From positions 630,142 through 694,141 of the forward strand of contig JAEVLN010000005.1 of assembly GCA_018350325.1 (NCBI GenBank): a stretch of 64,000 nt of DNA. The letters run 5' to 3'. The DNA is from Globodera rostochiensis. Lineage: Eukaryota > Nematoda > Chromadorea > Rhabditida > Heteroderidae. Both the position numbers and the translations under genes were made by a program. This document shows, one piece after another, positions 47,401 through 58,470 of this stretch (positions are counted from its first letter, which is position 1; every line of letters begins with the position of its first letter). The notes beneath the pieces were generated by a model. The model was not told the origin of the DNA, made no database searches, and saw nothing but the letters and a program-made list of their open reading frames with translations.

Positions 47401-49947
47401 ACCGAACCTTTGGATTTAGTTGATCCGTTTTATTGTATCCGCCACAAAATGGGGCCGACCTAGCAATAAAAATTTTAAAAAACCCCATTCCAACTGTTTT
47501 TGTTGTCCATTTCAATAACGTTCCCAAGCAGTACCTCGAAGAGTTGGGCAGAAGCATCGACTATTTCGTCTCTTTTGTCGTTTCCTATGCCATCCAACGA
47601 TCGTTGATGGAAACAATGCTGGCCAGTCTGGTCTCCGCCGTCGCATGGCCCTTGGTGTGGCAAAAATTTTGATTGAAATGCTTCAACAATAAACATTACA
47701 CCAGGTCCTGCTTGGTTCTTCTTGTGTCATTGACAATCCGTGGAACATTTGCACACGTCGGGCGCGTCAAGTAAATTGTTATTATGGAATTTCAAAAATC
47801 TATGCCTAATTTTGGTCCCCTGGGGGGGGGGGTATTTTTATGATTCTCAAAGGCATTTTGTGTACGTTATGAGTGCCGTTGCTAAAGAGGCGCCGATGGC
47901 ACATTTGTTAATGTCAGGTGGGTGAACACCTCGCCGAAGTGTTGCTGACCAGACAGCACGGCAGACGACCGATCACACTGATCGGCTTTTCGCTTGGCGC
48001 TCGCGTGCTTTACCATTGTGAGTGAAAGTGATCACCGGGACGGGACGAAATCTTGTCGAAATGCCCTACTCAAAATTCTGTATTTCGACATCAAAAATGC
48101 TGAAAAATGCGCGATCGGCGGGAGTTACAAGTGCTTTCATTGATTTCTGCGTTCAATTTTGGGCACTCGGCTTAAACATTGCCAAGACTTCACGATTGAA
48201 ACTGATCTCAATTTTTGTGTTCATTCAAACAGGCCTTTTGGAAATGAGCAAACGCGTGCCGGACTCATTGGGTAAAATTATTTAAAAAAATAATTCTAAG
48301 AATTCACCCAATTTAAAGGCATTGTGCAGGATGTGATTTTGTTGGGTGCACCGGTGTCAGCCTCGCCTTCCCAGTGGCGCCAGCTTTGTTCCGTAAAGAA
48401 AACTTTTGAAATTGAAAATTTGGCTTTTACAATTCATTTACATTAATATTTAACGGGTTATTTTGGAAATTTTTGTATTCTTTTGTTGATTTATTTCAAG
48501 TTTTTTAGTTTATTAATTATAAACGTCACTAAAAATTAGCATTGTTTCATTCTTTTGGTCCCCGAACTTTAACCCCGCTGACGTCGGGGGCCAGCCCTAT
48601 CTTAAGCACACATCTAAACGCCCCGCATTTCGTTATAGGCTACCGTAAACACTCTTTTAATTCCACATGTGGAATTATCAGAAAGGGTGACATTATTAAA
48701 GGGGGCGGGATTATTAGAGAGTGTGGAATTAAAAAAAATGTTTACGGTATATCCATTTTATTGTATTTTATAAATTTATGTCGTCGGCGGGCGCGTGATC
48801 AACGGTTACTGTAAGACGGATTGGCTGTTGCGCTTCCTCTACCGCGCAATGAGCGTGCAGTTCATCATTGCCGGCACGGGCCCCGTGGACAGTCGGACGG
48901 AGCGCAAAATTGTCAACTTTAACCTTTCGCACATTGTGCGTGTTTATTTTGCTGAACGGAGGCACAAAGGGATTTAAGATCTGATCTCTGATCAAATTAG
49001 TCTCTAAAACAAACTTGATCAGTTTTTATTCGGCATTGTTTACTATCATTTAGTTTTTATTGGGCCCAATTTGAATCATCATACGGTGACAAAATGTTCG
49101 ATGGTCCCCGTTAGACGGGAAAAATGAAAATTCGAACTTTCCTTTTTTTTATAATCAAATGATCAAATAGGAGCAAGATTCATGTCTTTTTTTAATTGGT
49201 CCTTTATTTTATAATCCAAAATTTTTGAAGGTCAAAGGCCATTTGGACTACGCGAAAAAGATGACGCAAGTGCTGGAGGCGGTCGGCGTCCGTTGCACGC
49301 CGCTCTCGCACGCATCGCGCGCCGATTTGTCCAACGACGACGAAGCGCCGCAGGCGGTGGCCAATGCGGAAGAAGCAATCGAACGCGCCGAAATAGCACA
49401 AGTGGGAGAGAAGCAGAGCAAAATCAGACACAAACTCAGAAATTCGTGTCGAAAAGCTTATTCAATATTAATTTTCTTCCTTAATTCAGGAACTCGACGA
49501 GCAGTCCACGGTGGTTGAACATCTCAAACATGGACTTGGCAGTGTCAAACATGAAGTTGATCATCATGAAGCCGAAAGAGAGAAACACCGAACGAAAAAG
49601 CGCAATTTTGTTGTCGGAAGTATGGAGAAGGGTGGCGAAATCATATCGGATGATGGGGAGGAGGTGAGACATCCCCAATGAAAAGTTACTCGAAATTTAA
49701 AGCCGCTAATTAAGCATGCTAATTTACCTATTTTTGCGTGTAGCTTTTACAGTATGCCAAATGGTTTTTGAATTTTGTACAGCCCATCGATCCGCTGCTG
49801 GGCGTCCGGCTGCGTGCATCAAATGCCAAAACTGCAGTTGCTGCCCCCACTAACCGCAGCAGTGCAGATGGAGCAGCAGAAAGCGCAAGACGTACAAACT
49901 CTGCGGACAGTACGGACACCTACCTGTCCGCAGTGTCCACAACATGA
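44403..49947 (+). CDS. TMCO4: TMCO4 (DUF726) membrane alpha/beta-hydrolase-like protein
   Basis: Nineteen exons give 823 residues: 44403-44817, 44983-45163, 45374-45461, 45741-45774, 45829-45992, 46045-46094, 46250-46347, 46448-46550, 46929-47037, 47100-47222, 47532-47654, 47705-47770, 47918-48017, 48233-48271, 48319-48392, 48780-48935, 49231-49401, 49490-49663, 49744-49947. The core matches human TMCO4: KRYAMIGAASGLGGVLIGVTGGLAAP-type glycine-rich membrane segment (about 320-378), FGAAGAGLTGYRMQKRVGDI, VIDNPWNIC, then TLIGFSLGARVLYHC with a GxSxG nucleophile elbow (Ser about 543), DVILLGAPV and VKGHLDYAKKM. The N-terminal 138 residues are Ala/Ser/Glu-rich and unique; the C-terminus is charged. 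The biochemical role of the family is unknown. The exon 16 acceptor lacks AG, and the exon 2/3 junction could also be 45156/45377. Confidence 0.88.
48643..48747. mobile_element. TA-flanked hairpin MITE
   Basis: It begins CCGTAAACACTCTTTTAATTCC and ends AAAAATGTTTACGG, flanked by TA on both sides, with inner inverted GTGGAATTA units. It lies in TMCO4 intron 15, about 32 bp before exon 16, where no AG acceptor can be found. Confidence 0.6.
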
Positions 49948-50967
49948 CCGTTCTTTCAACACCCAAAAATGGTAGAGTCTGTTCTGCTGACCTTGTCCAG
50001 CAGGTCGTCCGGTGATCAGAACTGATTGATTGACCAGATCACTTTTTTTTGTAATCTTCTGAAAGAACACATTCACAACAATTATGATCACATAATAACC
50101 ACGGCAGAGATGCCTTCTATTTTATACGGGGTACATAGCCCGAAGCTAGGCCGTTTTGTGTCCCGTTTTTAAAAAACTGTCCCGGTACGTTTAGCAAATG
50201 ATGGAAATTGCGCAATTTCGGACTAAAAATGTCAAACAAATGTTTTTAGAAAAAAGATTTGGCTTCTCTGGCTGTTGGAATAATTCCATAACATTTTTGG
50301 AGCTTTTTCAAAATGTTTCATTTTTGTTTCTCTTGTTATTTTACATTTACCCCCACATTTTAATATTTTGGCACTCCTGTGATGTTTGCTAATTGAACAT
50401 TTTATGGCCATAGCATAAATCAGAGCTCGAATCAAATCTTTAAAAGCAGCATCGAGCGCCAAAAAGCAGCATTCGACATTTCTTCATTAAAATCAAAAAT
50501 ATAAGTAAAAAACGCTTCATTCGTTATATTTTTTGGGTACAGAATTTCTTTTGAAATCGGAAAAAAAGTCCAAAATGTAACAATTTATTGCTTATTTTTT
50601 ATCATAATTTCTAAATTTTTAGAGGTTTTCTTAACAAACACTAGAATCTTGAAAATTTCAAAACTTGACAGACCACTTTATCAATTAAAATATAAATCTT
50701 CCCATCAAACATTTTTTTATAAAAAATGTGAAAGAAAGCGATGAATATTATAAGAAAACCCCCCAAATTTTAAATAATGCCGAAAAATGGAATAAAACTC
50801 AACAACAATTGATGAATGAATCAGAATTTCCAAAGCTCCTTCCCTCCCCAACATTCTTTTGGTTCAATTCAGATGGCTTTTTCCCGTATTCTTCGAGATC
50901 AGCTCGTCCTGCGCCTTGCTAATTCTGTTCAGTTTGTGTTGCTTCTTTTCCAATTTGCTTTCTTGAT
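49948..50967. other. intergenic stretch
   Basis: Sequence downstream of TMCO4. No gene or transposon end recognised; only short AT-rich open frames. Confidence 0.4.
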
Positions 50968-50975
50968 ATAAATCC

Positions 50976-51979
50976 CAGGCATGGACACGGTTACCCGTAA
51001 CCGCGGCTAACCGCGGATACCCGCGGCTAACCGCGGTTAGCGGTTATGGAATTTTAAAAGGTCGCGGTTACGGGCGGTTAACGGTTATGAGATTTTGAGG
51101 ACGGGCGGTTACGGTCGGTTAACGGTTATGAGCACTAAAACCGCGGTTAACCGTAGCATCCGTTGTTTTATTGATTGCTGAGGGTTGAACGATTTGCCTT
51201 TATAATTTCTTTGACTTTTTATTCACATTTCACCAAACAATACTATCTGTCCTATGGCTAAGTGGTAAAGCTCTTAGACTGATTTTATTTGGTCTAGTTT
51301 CTAGCCCCTTCCGCTGTTCATTTTTTTCTTTATATTTTAATATCCCTCCTTTTTAGTTTTCTTACAATTTTTTGCAAAAAAATTAGCTATAAAAAATTAA
51401 CTAAGTATTTACATAAATAATTAGTTCATTTTAGTACTCAATTACCTAAAATTCGGACGCTTTTACTCAGCATAAGTCGTTAGATATCGATTTTTTTCCT
51501 CGGCGGCGCCTATCGGCACCGCCGAACCTCCACTCCTTTTCTTAAAATACTTTAGGAAACTAATGCGCAAAAAACAGAACAATATTACTCTGGTCGGTCG
51601 CGCTTTCTTAGATTTTAATCATGAAAGTGTTAGAAAGAGATTTAAAAATTTTTTTCATTAACAAACTTTCTGCTAAAAATCACATGTTAAGTTCAATACA
51701 AATCAATTTTGATTTAATTTTAGAAAGACGCCATATCATGATCGGAAAAATTTCGTTGTAATTTTTCGAAATCTGGAAAACTTTATTGATTTTTAAATAA
51801 TGCGGTTAACCGCGGCTAACCGCGGGCGGTTAACGGTTATGAAATTTTCAAAGGGCACGGTTACGGGCGGTTAACGGTTATGAGATTTTTAGGACGGGCG
51901 GTTACGGACGGTTAACGTTTATAAGTGTTTGAGGACGGGCGGTTACGGTTAAGGAAATTCATAACCGTGTCCATGCCTG
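50976..51979. mobile_element. hAT-like element with TTAACCGCGG units, 8-bp TSD ATAAATCC
   Basis: It begins CAGGCATGGACACGGTTA and ends TAACCGTGTCCATGCCTG, a perfect 18-bp inverted repeat. The flanks 50968-50975 and 51980-51987 are both ATAAATCC. Both ends (50993-51155 and 51803-51965) repeat GGTTAACCGCGG/GGGCGGTTACGG-type units. A palindromic GC-rich core (51502-51526) and a tRNA-like segment (about 51256-51320: TGGCTAAGTGGTAAAG, then GTCTAGTTTCTAGCC) lie inside. No transposase frame. Confidence 0.92.
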
Positions 51980-52294
51980 ATAAATCCACACACGCGGACA
52001 CTCCGGCGGCGATGCCAAAGAAGGATGCGGCCAGAACTCCAAAAGTTGGAGCCCAGCAATGGGTACCCACCCATCCGAGCACGACAGCGTCGGGATTGGG
52101 TGCGTCTGTACCGACGATGTCTGGTATGGATTTATCCGAACAACACAACGGCACACAACAGCACACAACAGCGCGTCTTTATTCGGCACGTGCAGTAAGG
52201 GAGACAGCAACAAGCGAATATTGCGAACGAAGCGCAGATGTCTTTTACATTGTTGGCGTTATGATGATAATCCCAATGCTCCACTGATTTTCAC

Positions 52295-53160
52295 TAGAGC
52301 CCGGCGGGAACGGGATTCCCGCGGGAAAAGTACGGGAATCCCGGTCCCGTTCCCGTCTTTTTTGCCCAGCGGAATTTTTTACGGGAACGGGAAAAAGACG
52401 GGATTCCCGTTCGGGATTCCCGTCCCGTTCTTTTTGAAAACCCCGTTCCCGTTCCCGGAAATTTTATTTCAGTATTTTTCCCGTTCCCGTTTATTTTTCT
52501 TGGCGAAATTTTTCAAAATTTAACAATTTTGGACCAATTTTCATCACAAAAATGCTAAAATTTCAAATTTTTTTAACGGCGGCGCCTATCGGCACCGCCG
52601 AACCCACCCAAAATGTGCCATATTCTGTTGGTTTCTGATTTTCTGAATCAATTAAGATTTCAAAAGCTTAAAAAAATACCGTATTTTTAAGATTTTGGTA
52701 GCAAATCTCTTATCAAATTTAGCAAAAAAATGCAAAATTTTCTCGGCGGCGCCTATCGGCACCGCCGATATCTCCTCCCCCCCTCCACCTAGAGAAAAGA
52801 AATTCTCAAAAAATTGGATTTTGAAAAATTCGCAAATCGGAAAAAATTCAAAAATTTTGAGCAATTTTCTTAACAAAAATGTTTTAAAAATTTTCCGACG
52901 GCGCCTATCGGCGTTGTCGGACCCTCCAATTGTATATCAGAAATTTATCGCAAAGTGCCCGCCAAAAAAAATTTATAAAAATTCTTAGTTTAAAAATTTT
53001 CAAAATTTTTCCCGTTCCCGCGGGATTCCCGTTAAAAATTGAACGGGATTTCTACGGGAACGGGAAAAAGACGGGATTCCCGTTCGGGATTCCCGTCCCG
53101 TTCTTTTTGAAAACCCCGTTCCCGTTCCCGTTCCCGGAAATTTTTTTTTACCGGGCTCTA
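52295..53160. mobile_element. hAT-like element with CGGGAACGGG units, 8-bp TSD ATTTTCAC
   Basis: It begins TAGAGCCCGGCGGGAACGG and ends CCGGGCTCTA. The flanks 52287-52294 and 53161-53168 are both ATTTTCAC. Both ends are arrays of GGGAACGGGA/GGGATTCCCG. The middle holds three palindromic GC-rich cores (about 52570, 52744 and 52897). A truncated relative is at 32921-33089, and the 194-bp element at 27886 shares the TAGAGCCCGG end. Confidence 0.92.
52569..52593. repeat. dispersed palindromic core (GGCGGCGCCTATCGGCACCGCC), representative copy
   Basis: This roughly 24-bp near-palindrome, often bracketed by TTTTCT on one side and GACCC or GAACCC on the other, recurs on both strands at about 533, 2893, 3004, 7970, 22593, 22719, 29713, 29885, 34869, 38571, 39470, 51502, 52569, 52743, 52897, 59229 and 60245. 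Flanks of about 60 bp are also shared (a form of AAATTTGTTAACAAATTGA-like sequence upstream). It sits inside most of the hAT-like elements but also outside them. It should form a stable hairpin in DNA or RNA. Confidence 0.85.
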
Positions 53161-53264
53161 ATTTTCACTGATCATTTGACCGTACGCTAAAAAGTTGCAA
53201 CAAAATTTGGAAATTATGAATTTTAAAGAATTGATAGAATATACACAAAATGGTAACCATTTGA

Positions 53265-53981
53265 TTACTTATTTAATAACTTCAATAAACACAAACATTT
53301 TTTGAGCTCGTATGTTTGACCGCCATCCGTACTGAAATATCGTTGAAAAAAGTCTTCCTTGTTCGACTTGAGTTCGTTGATCAGAAAAGTGAATGTTGCG
53401 ATTGAAAGAAATTGCTTATAAATGCTTTCAAAAAGGTCCGGGTTGGCCCTTTTTAAAACATTTTGCAATTCGTTGCTAAAGAAAGGACAGTTTGTTAATT
53501 AAGAATTGAACGCCTCCAACCTTTTTTCACGGGCAAAACAACCTTCGACCTTTTTAAGCTCGGCATCAAACATTAGCTCGTAATATGCCACTGTCTGAGG
53601 TTCATTGCCCAATTGGACCTTGAAACTGTAGGGCTCCATCCCAGCGACAGTGTCCTTCGCTTGGGCACCCATTTGGTCTGCCAACCGGCCAATTTGAGTC
53701 AACAAATTGGTCACGTCCTCATTAGTGATATTTTTCGACAACTTTTTCAGCGCCTCCTTAATGGCACTTTTCTGTGCCAAAATCTTTTCGTCCTTCTTAA
53801 GACAGGGGAATTTCAATTGTCCATCGAACATTTTGAGCAAATCCATAAAAGCCTTTCGGCTTTGATCAGCGCCGGCGGCGGCGGCGGCGGCGGACGGAGC
53901 GCCGTTGGCAGAATAAATTTGGGCGGCGGCAAACAATGCAATTGGTAGCAAAATTGTGAATATCGGGCGGGAGAAAGCCAT
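53265..53981 (-). CDS. secreted helical protein, unknown family
   Basis: Two minus-strand exons, 53981-53521 and 53475-53265, joined by a 45-nt intron in phase 2, give 223 residues with stop TTA at 53265-53267. The N-terminus MAFSRPIFTILLPIALFAAAQ is a signal peptide, followed by an Ala-rich stretch. The mature part is Lys/Leu-rich and helical with only a few Cys (FPCLKKD, EGCFARE, KKCLCLL). An in-frame ATG 25 codons upstream (54056) would extend the protein before the signal peptide and is less likely. It is one of several small secreted-protein genes in 53-61 kb. Family not recognised; a secreted nematode-specific protein is the safest statement. Confidence 0.7.
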
Positions 53982-55784
53982 AATAATTTTGGGCGTCGAA
54001 TTTATAATTTTAAAGAATATTTGTTTATCGTATATCGCGCACACTAAAAATTCCAATGAAATTTATGCCGCTTATTATAATCTGAAGTTTATTTGATATT
54101 TATTCCCCCCAAAAAGCATAAAATAAACTAATTAACATACGAGATTAAATAAAAAATTATTTTAAGACAGTAAAATTCGAAATCGGATTAGTTTTAAAAA
54201 AAACCAACATTTTTTTTTTTGAAAATGGGGGGGGTATTTGTTCAATTTTTGCAAATTTTGTTAAAATCACAACGAAATTCACACAGACAACGGACATTTT
54301 GTAAATAAAAAATGGTGCTCATTTTGAGGTAATAATAATAAAGAAAATAAAATTGAATGATGCTTTCTGCTGCATTTCCCAACGCTTTTATACGGCTTAC
54401 AATCGATGGCTTCGAATGTGACTTCGGCTTGAATTATTTCCAGCAAAATGTAAGCCTAAGAAATTCATTATAAACGAAGAGAGTTGAGGGAGTGACAGAG
54501 AATGTGTTGGCATTTACGTAAAGCCATATTTGACATTGGCATGAACGGCCTGGCCTGTTAAGTCTTTAGAAAGATTATTATAGTTGAAAATAAACTAAAT
54601 GGATCAATCGGTTCACATAAATTTGTGCAATTTTATCTTTACTTTTTCATTTAGCAATGCAATTAGCGTGCCTTCAAATATAGCACGGACGATCGAGATC
54701 CTCGTCGAGTTTTTTTCATCTCGATGAAATGTCGATCGACAAAATTCACTGAGATCTTCGAGATTCGACTTTTTGTTTTGAACCTTATCGACACTGAGTC
54801 TCTGGCTGCGTCAAAAGAAAATTTTTTGAAATCTAATATTTTGGCTTTCGAAATAAAAGAAAAGGCTCGAAATTATCCAAATCAAAAGCTTTTGACGCAA
54901 CTCCTTAGACTGCTCGAAACCCCCTCGAGTTCGGGAAGGAAATGATTGTAGACGATGATAGATTTCCGAGATTTCAAAATTATAATGGGACCCGATTGAG
55001 ATTCTCAATAATTCTCGAATCTCGTAAATCTCGAAAAAAATTAAACTCTTTGATTTGTTTTATGTAAATATTTGGAGAAGGCATTGTAGAGGGATGTTCG
55101 AGACTTGAAAGTTACCGAAAATCGAGAACTCGAGCCCAAGAGATGACACCGAGATCGGGAAATAACCCCGAGGTCAGCCTTTTATTTGCACACTTTAAAC
55201 TTCCGGTCGCTCGCTGAATTTAAATACCTATTTAATAATAGGCAAAAAGTGAAAGGTCCAAAATTCAAAACATTGCGCCTGAAACGCATCATTAATCCTT
55301 GAGGGCGATCCAATTTCATCAACCTTTTCAAAGCTTCAAAGCCGGAAGCGCGCCGACTTTTCCCACTAAAATTCAATCAATTTCAGGCACATTATTCGGC
55401 ACAAGGGACAATGTTTCTCCATCCGTCGTCTGCTGATCTGATTGAATGAATGTTGCTTTTTCACATTAATACTCCTCGCGTTGATCCATTTTTTGTCGTC
55501 TAATGACATGGGGGCGATAATTGCTTCATTCATTCATTAATCATATCCACAAAATGTCTCATCTCTGTGAACTTTGAAGCACGCATTATTTTTATGCTTT
55601 TTTATATAAGAAAAAGTCTCCGATTGGCTGCTGATAAGGTCACACGAACAGCCAAAAATATGTGCATGCATTTAGCGAGGGCCATCTTTTTCGTCCAAAA
55701 AATAGAAAAATTTGACTCAAAAATTGAGGTGTGTCCAAACTGGGGCTGGGGTGAACAAAGTTGGACGTTATGGCCTTGGCCCAC
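53982..55784. other. intergenic stretch with CGATCGAGAT repeats
   Basis: 54660-55180 contains many GATCGAGA/TCTCGATCG strings, related to sequence at 46612-46700 (which starts AGAGCCCGGACCGATCGAG) and 59560-59780 (which ends GTTCGGGCTCTA). These look like broken members of another iterated-motif element family; no complete pair of ends was found. No gene is supported. Confidence 0.45.
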
Positions 55785-55790
55785 TATATA
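55785..55790 (+). promoter_or_regulatory. TATA box of the Gly/Cys/Pro-repeat gene
   Basis: The sequence CCCACTATATAAGCG provides a classical TATA box about 155 bp before the ATG. A good 5' splice site (TCACG|GTAAGT, exon end 55873) and an acceptor (TTTCAG|CTTCTC, 55926) suggest a 5'-UTR intron, so the message is probably made from its own promoter rather than trans-spliced near the ATG. Confidence 0.6.
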
Positions 55791-55940
55791 AGCGACACAA
55801 TTGGCCCAGTCCGGCAGCATCAAAACTTGCACCACAACCAATTTTCCTCATTATCTGCTTAGCTTCCAATCACGGTAAGTCAACTCAAAGCCCTCCTTTC
55901 TGATCACAAGGCTGACACCCTTTCAGCTTCTCGTCACGCA

Positions 55941-56545
55941 ATGATCGCTACAGCCCGGTGTGTACTGCTTGTTCTGCTCGGAGCCACCATGGCCCAGGCA
56001 TTCCTCTCCGCTTTTGAGTAAGTTGGACTGATCCATTGACTTAAAAATGAACTTGCCCGTTAAGCGTTGCGCCAAGCGCCGTGCGCGACCGTCGCCACGG
56101 TGGAGGTTGCGGCTGCGGTGGTGGCGCCGTGCAACTCGCGGTCGGCTGCGCGAGTCCGCCTCCCCCTCCTCCTCCATGCGGCTGCGGTTGTGGAGGCGGT
56201 GGCGGCGGAGGTTGTGGATGCGGAGGTGGATGTGGCGGCGCAGTGAAACTCGCGATCAGCTGCGCGAGCCCGCCTCCCCCTCCATGCGGCTGCGGTTGTG
56301 GGTGCGGTGGCGGTGGAGGTTGTGGATGTGAGTGTACTGCTCGCAAAACAGTAACCGCAAAAATTTCGTCCCATTCAGGCGGCGGGGGCGGATGTGGCGG
56401 CAACTGCGGTGGCTCCATCCAACTTGGCATCAGCTGCGCAAGCCCGCCTCCTCCTCCATGCGGTTGTGGTTGTGGGTGCGGTTGCGGACGCCGAAAGCGT
56501 ATGGCTTTAATGCACCTCCAGAGCTCTCTTGACGGCCGCTTTTGA
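55941..56545 (+). CDS. secreted Gly/Cys/Pro-repeat protein
   Basis: Three exons (55941-56017, 56065-56327, 56379-56545) encode 168 residues with signal peptide [20 protein letters not shown]. The mature protein has three near-identical modules, each with a segment like [13 protein letters not shown] followed by CGCGCGGGG; Cys and Gly alternate over long stretches. The second intron (51 nt, GAT|GTGAGT) falls inside a CGCG run, and both flanking exons stay in register. The C-terminus is basic (GRRKRMAL). Such composition fits an extracellular, disulfide-rich structural protein (cuticle, eggshell or gland secretion), or a parasitism effector; the sequence cannot decide. The TATA box and 5'-UTR intron are described separately. 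The complementary frame is also open but is a shadow of the repeats. Confidence 0.8.
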
Positions 56546-57396
56546 GTGAAAATCAATCGATCAGAACATTCAAACCAATTTAGAGTGATTTACAGTGAGT
56601 ATAGTCTTGATTATTAGTTTTAGCAATGCATTTTAATTTTTCTTAGTTATAAGATTTTTTTAAACAAATTTTTGGGTCTTTGTTTTTCATTTTGTTTTTT
56701 TAAATTAGAAATTCAATAAATGCGAGATGACAGGCGAGATAACGGCTGAATAAGGAACCATGGGGGCTAAGGGCATCGATTGAGAATTAATTCACCGGCT
56801 TTCTGTTGAGAAATAATATTCTTTCTCCCCCACCGCCTTCAGCCTTAGTCCCTTTTTCTTTTATCATTTTAATCATAAAATTGTTCATTTAAATTAAAAA
56901 CATAAATATTTTCAATAACAATGAAAATTCAGCAATGATTTTTTTAGTAAAATCACTGCGGTGCAGAAAAATTAATTTTTGAAAAGTAAATTAATTTTTT
57001 TTACTATTCCCTCAATTTTTAGGGCATTTAATTTTATTTATTAAAATTTTGTTTTATTTTTAATAAATGGAAAAATTCTTTTTTAAAGGATTTTAATGAT
57101 TTTGTTTGCATAGATCCCCGGAATAGCTAGAATTTGAAAAGAGATTAACCGGCAGTTGGTCGGCACTATTCGGTAAAATGCTGAAAAGTGCCGGGAACTA
57201 AAAGCTAAATTACCCCTACCCTTCAGGGGCGAGCTGTTCGGGGATTGTTGGGGACGGCATAGCCATGGGTCGGGCATTTCCGGAATGGGACTGAACTTAA
57301 TATATTTTTTATTTAATTACTATTACGAGGAGAATTTTTATAATTTGTTCGAATTAATTTAAATCGATGATATATGTTTTTCTGTCCATGCCACTT
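56546..57396. other. intergenic stretch
   Basis: AT-rich spacer between two convergent secreted-protein genes; no feature recognised. Confidence 0.4.
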
Positions 57397-58470
57397 TCAT
57401 TTGTTATTCTTCGGCAGCACACACACTTTGAGCAGCTTGAAATGAATACACGGGTGCTGCAGTTGCTTGTTGGCCGCTTGTTGACCGCCCTTGGCACCAC
57501 CACCGGCTTGCTGATTTTGCCCCTCCACCAGTGGGGTGCACTGTTCCGCAAACGGACATTTCGTGTACGCCTCCAACAGTTGCAGGAACGGCTCGCACTC
57601 ATGCTAAGATTTTGCACAAATCAAAGATTGTTCTAATCATTATAATGTGTGATACTCAAGAATGTCTGTGACCATTTGGAATGTGAAGTCAAGATTTTGT
57701 TTAATGAACTTCTGATCACCACGAGTGGCTTCGACCGATCATTTGAAAGGAGAAGTTAAATTTGATCATTCATTGAAAACAATTGAATTAAATCACTAAC
57801 CCGAAGCTCTTCAGGTAGCTCTTGTATAATTTGAAGCGACTTCTTCACTTTGTCAATGAATGAAATGGAGCCGTCCAAAAAGAGCTTTTCGAGCTAAATT
57901 AATTGGCTACTTTAATTAAAATTTAAAAGCAAGATTCTGATTACGAGCCAATTTTTGTAAAATTTCCCGAATTTAATTCCGGCTTTTTTGCCAAAAAATT
58001 TGGAATCCGGCATGCCGATTACCATCCCTGGCAAGCACCTCGTCAGCAGTCTCTTTTGCCTTGGATGAATTCAGCTTTCCCTTTGCAGAATCCATGTCAC
58101 GCTGGAACTGTTCGTCAGTCACATTCGCCTTCTCCAGTGCACTGTTGATGCTTTGCTAAATAATGGAAACACAAAAATATTTAATATTGTATAATATATC
58201 AATTTTTGCTAAAATTAAAAAAAATCATAAGTTTTCCCCGCCGCAAAACCATGCCTGCAGGTTGCCGCCCTGCTCCTCTGCCAACACTTTGAAGGCCGCA
58301 AGTTGCTGGGTGTCCGGGTCGTGCACATAATTGCCCGCCGTGTCCAGCAACTGCTCAATATCGTTGGGCCCCAAATTCAGCGTCACGCTGGGCGCCCCCA
58401 TATCAGCATTTGCAAAAGAACATGATGCCGCAGCAACAACAAAAAATGGCAAGAGCGTGAATAGAAACAT
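57397..58470 (-). CDS. small secreted protein with Cys-containing C-terminus
   Basis: Four minus-strand exons (58470-58255, 58155-58039, 57893-57801, 57603-57397) join in phase 0 throughout to 210 residues. Signal peptide MFLFTLLPFFVVAAASCSFA; then a helical region (NDIEQLLDTAGNYV, NSALEKANVTDEQF, FIDKVKKSLQIIQELPEELR) and a C-terminal part with Cys (HECEPFLQLL, KCPFAEQC) interrupted by a Gly/Gln loop. The first intron would be GC-AG (CTGCAG|GCATGG); without it the frame ends after nine more codons. The helical repeats with a late Cys region recall small nematode secreted proteins of the SXP/RAL-2 or DUF148 kind, but I do not see their signature clearly. It points towards the Gly/Cys gene (convergent). 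Confidence 0.65.

Noticed and set aside
52059..52523. Open frames around 51925-52523 as a gene (SDKSTHADTPAAMPKK)
   Set aside because: Lies between two transposons and runs into the end array of one; no start context, splice partners or homology. A decayed exon cannot be excluded.
56041..56556. Long minus-strand and third-frame open frames opposite the Gly/Cys gene
   Set aside because: They are shadows of the GC-rich repeats; only the plus-strand frame has a signal peptide and matching splice sites.
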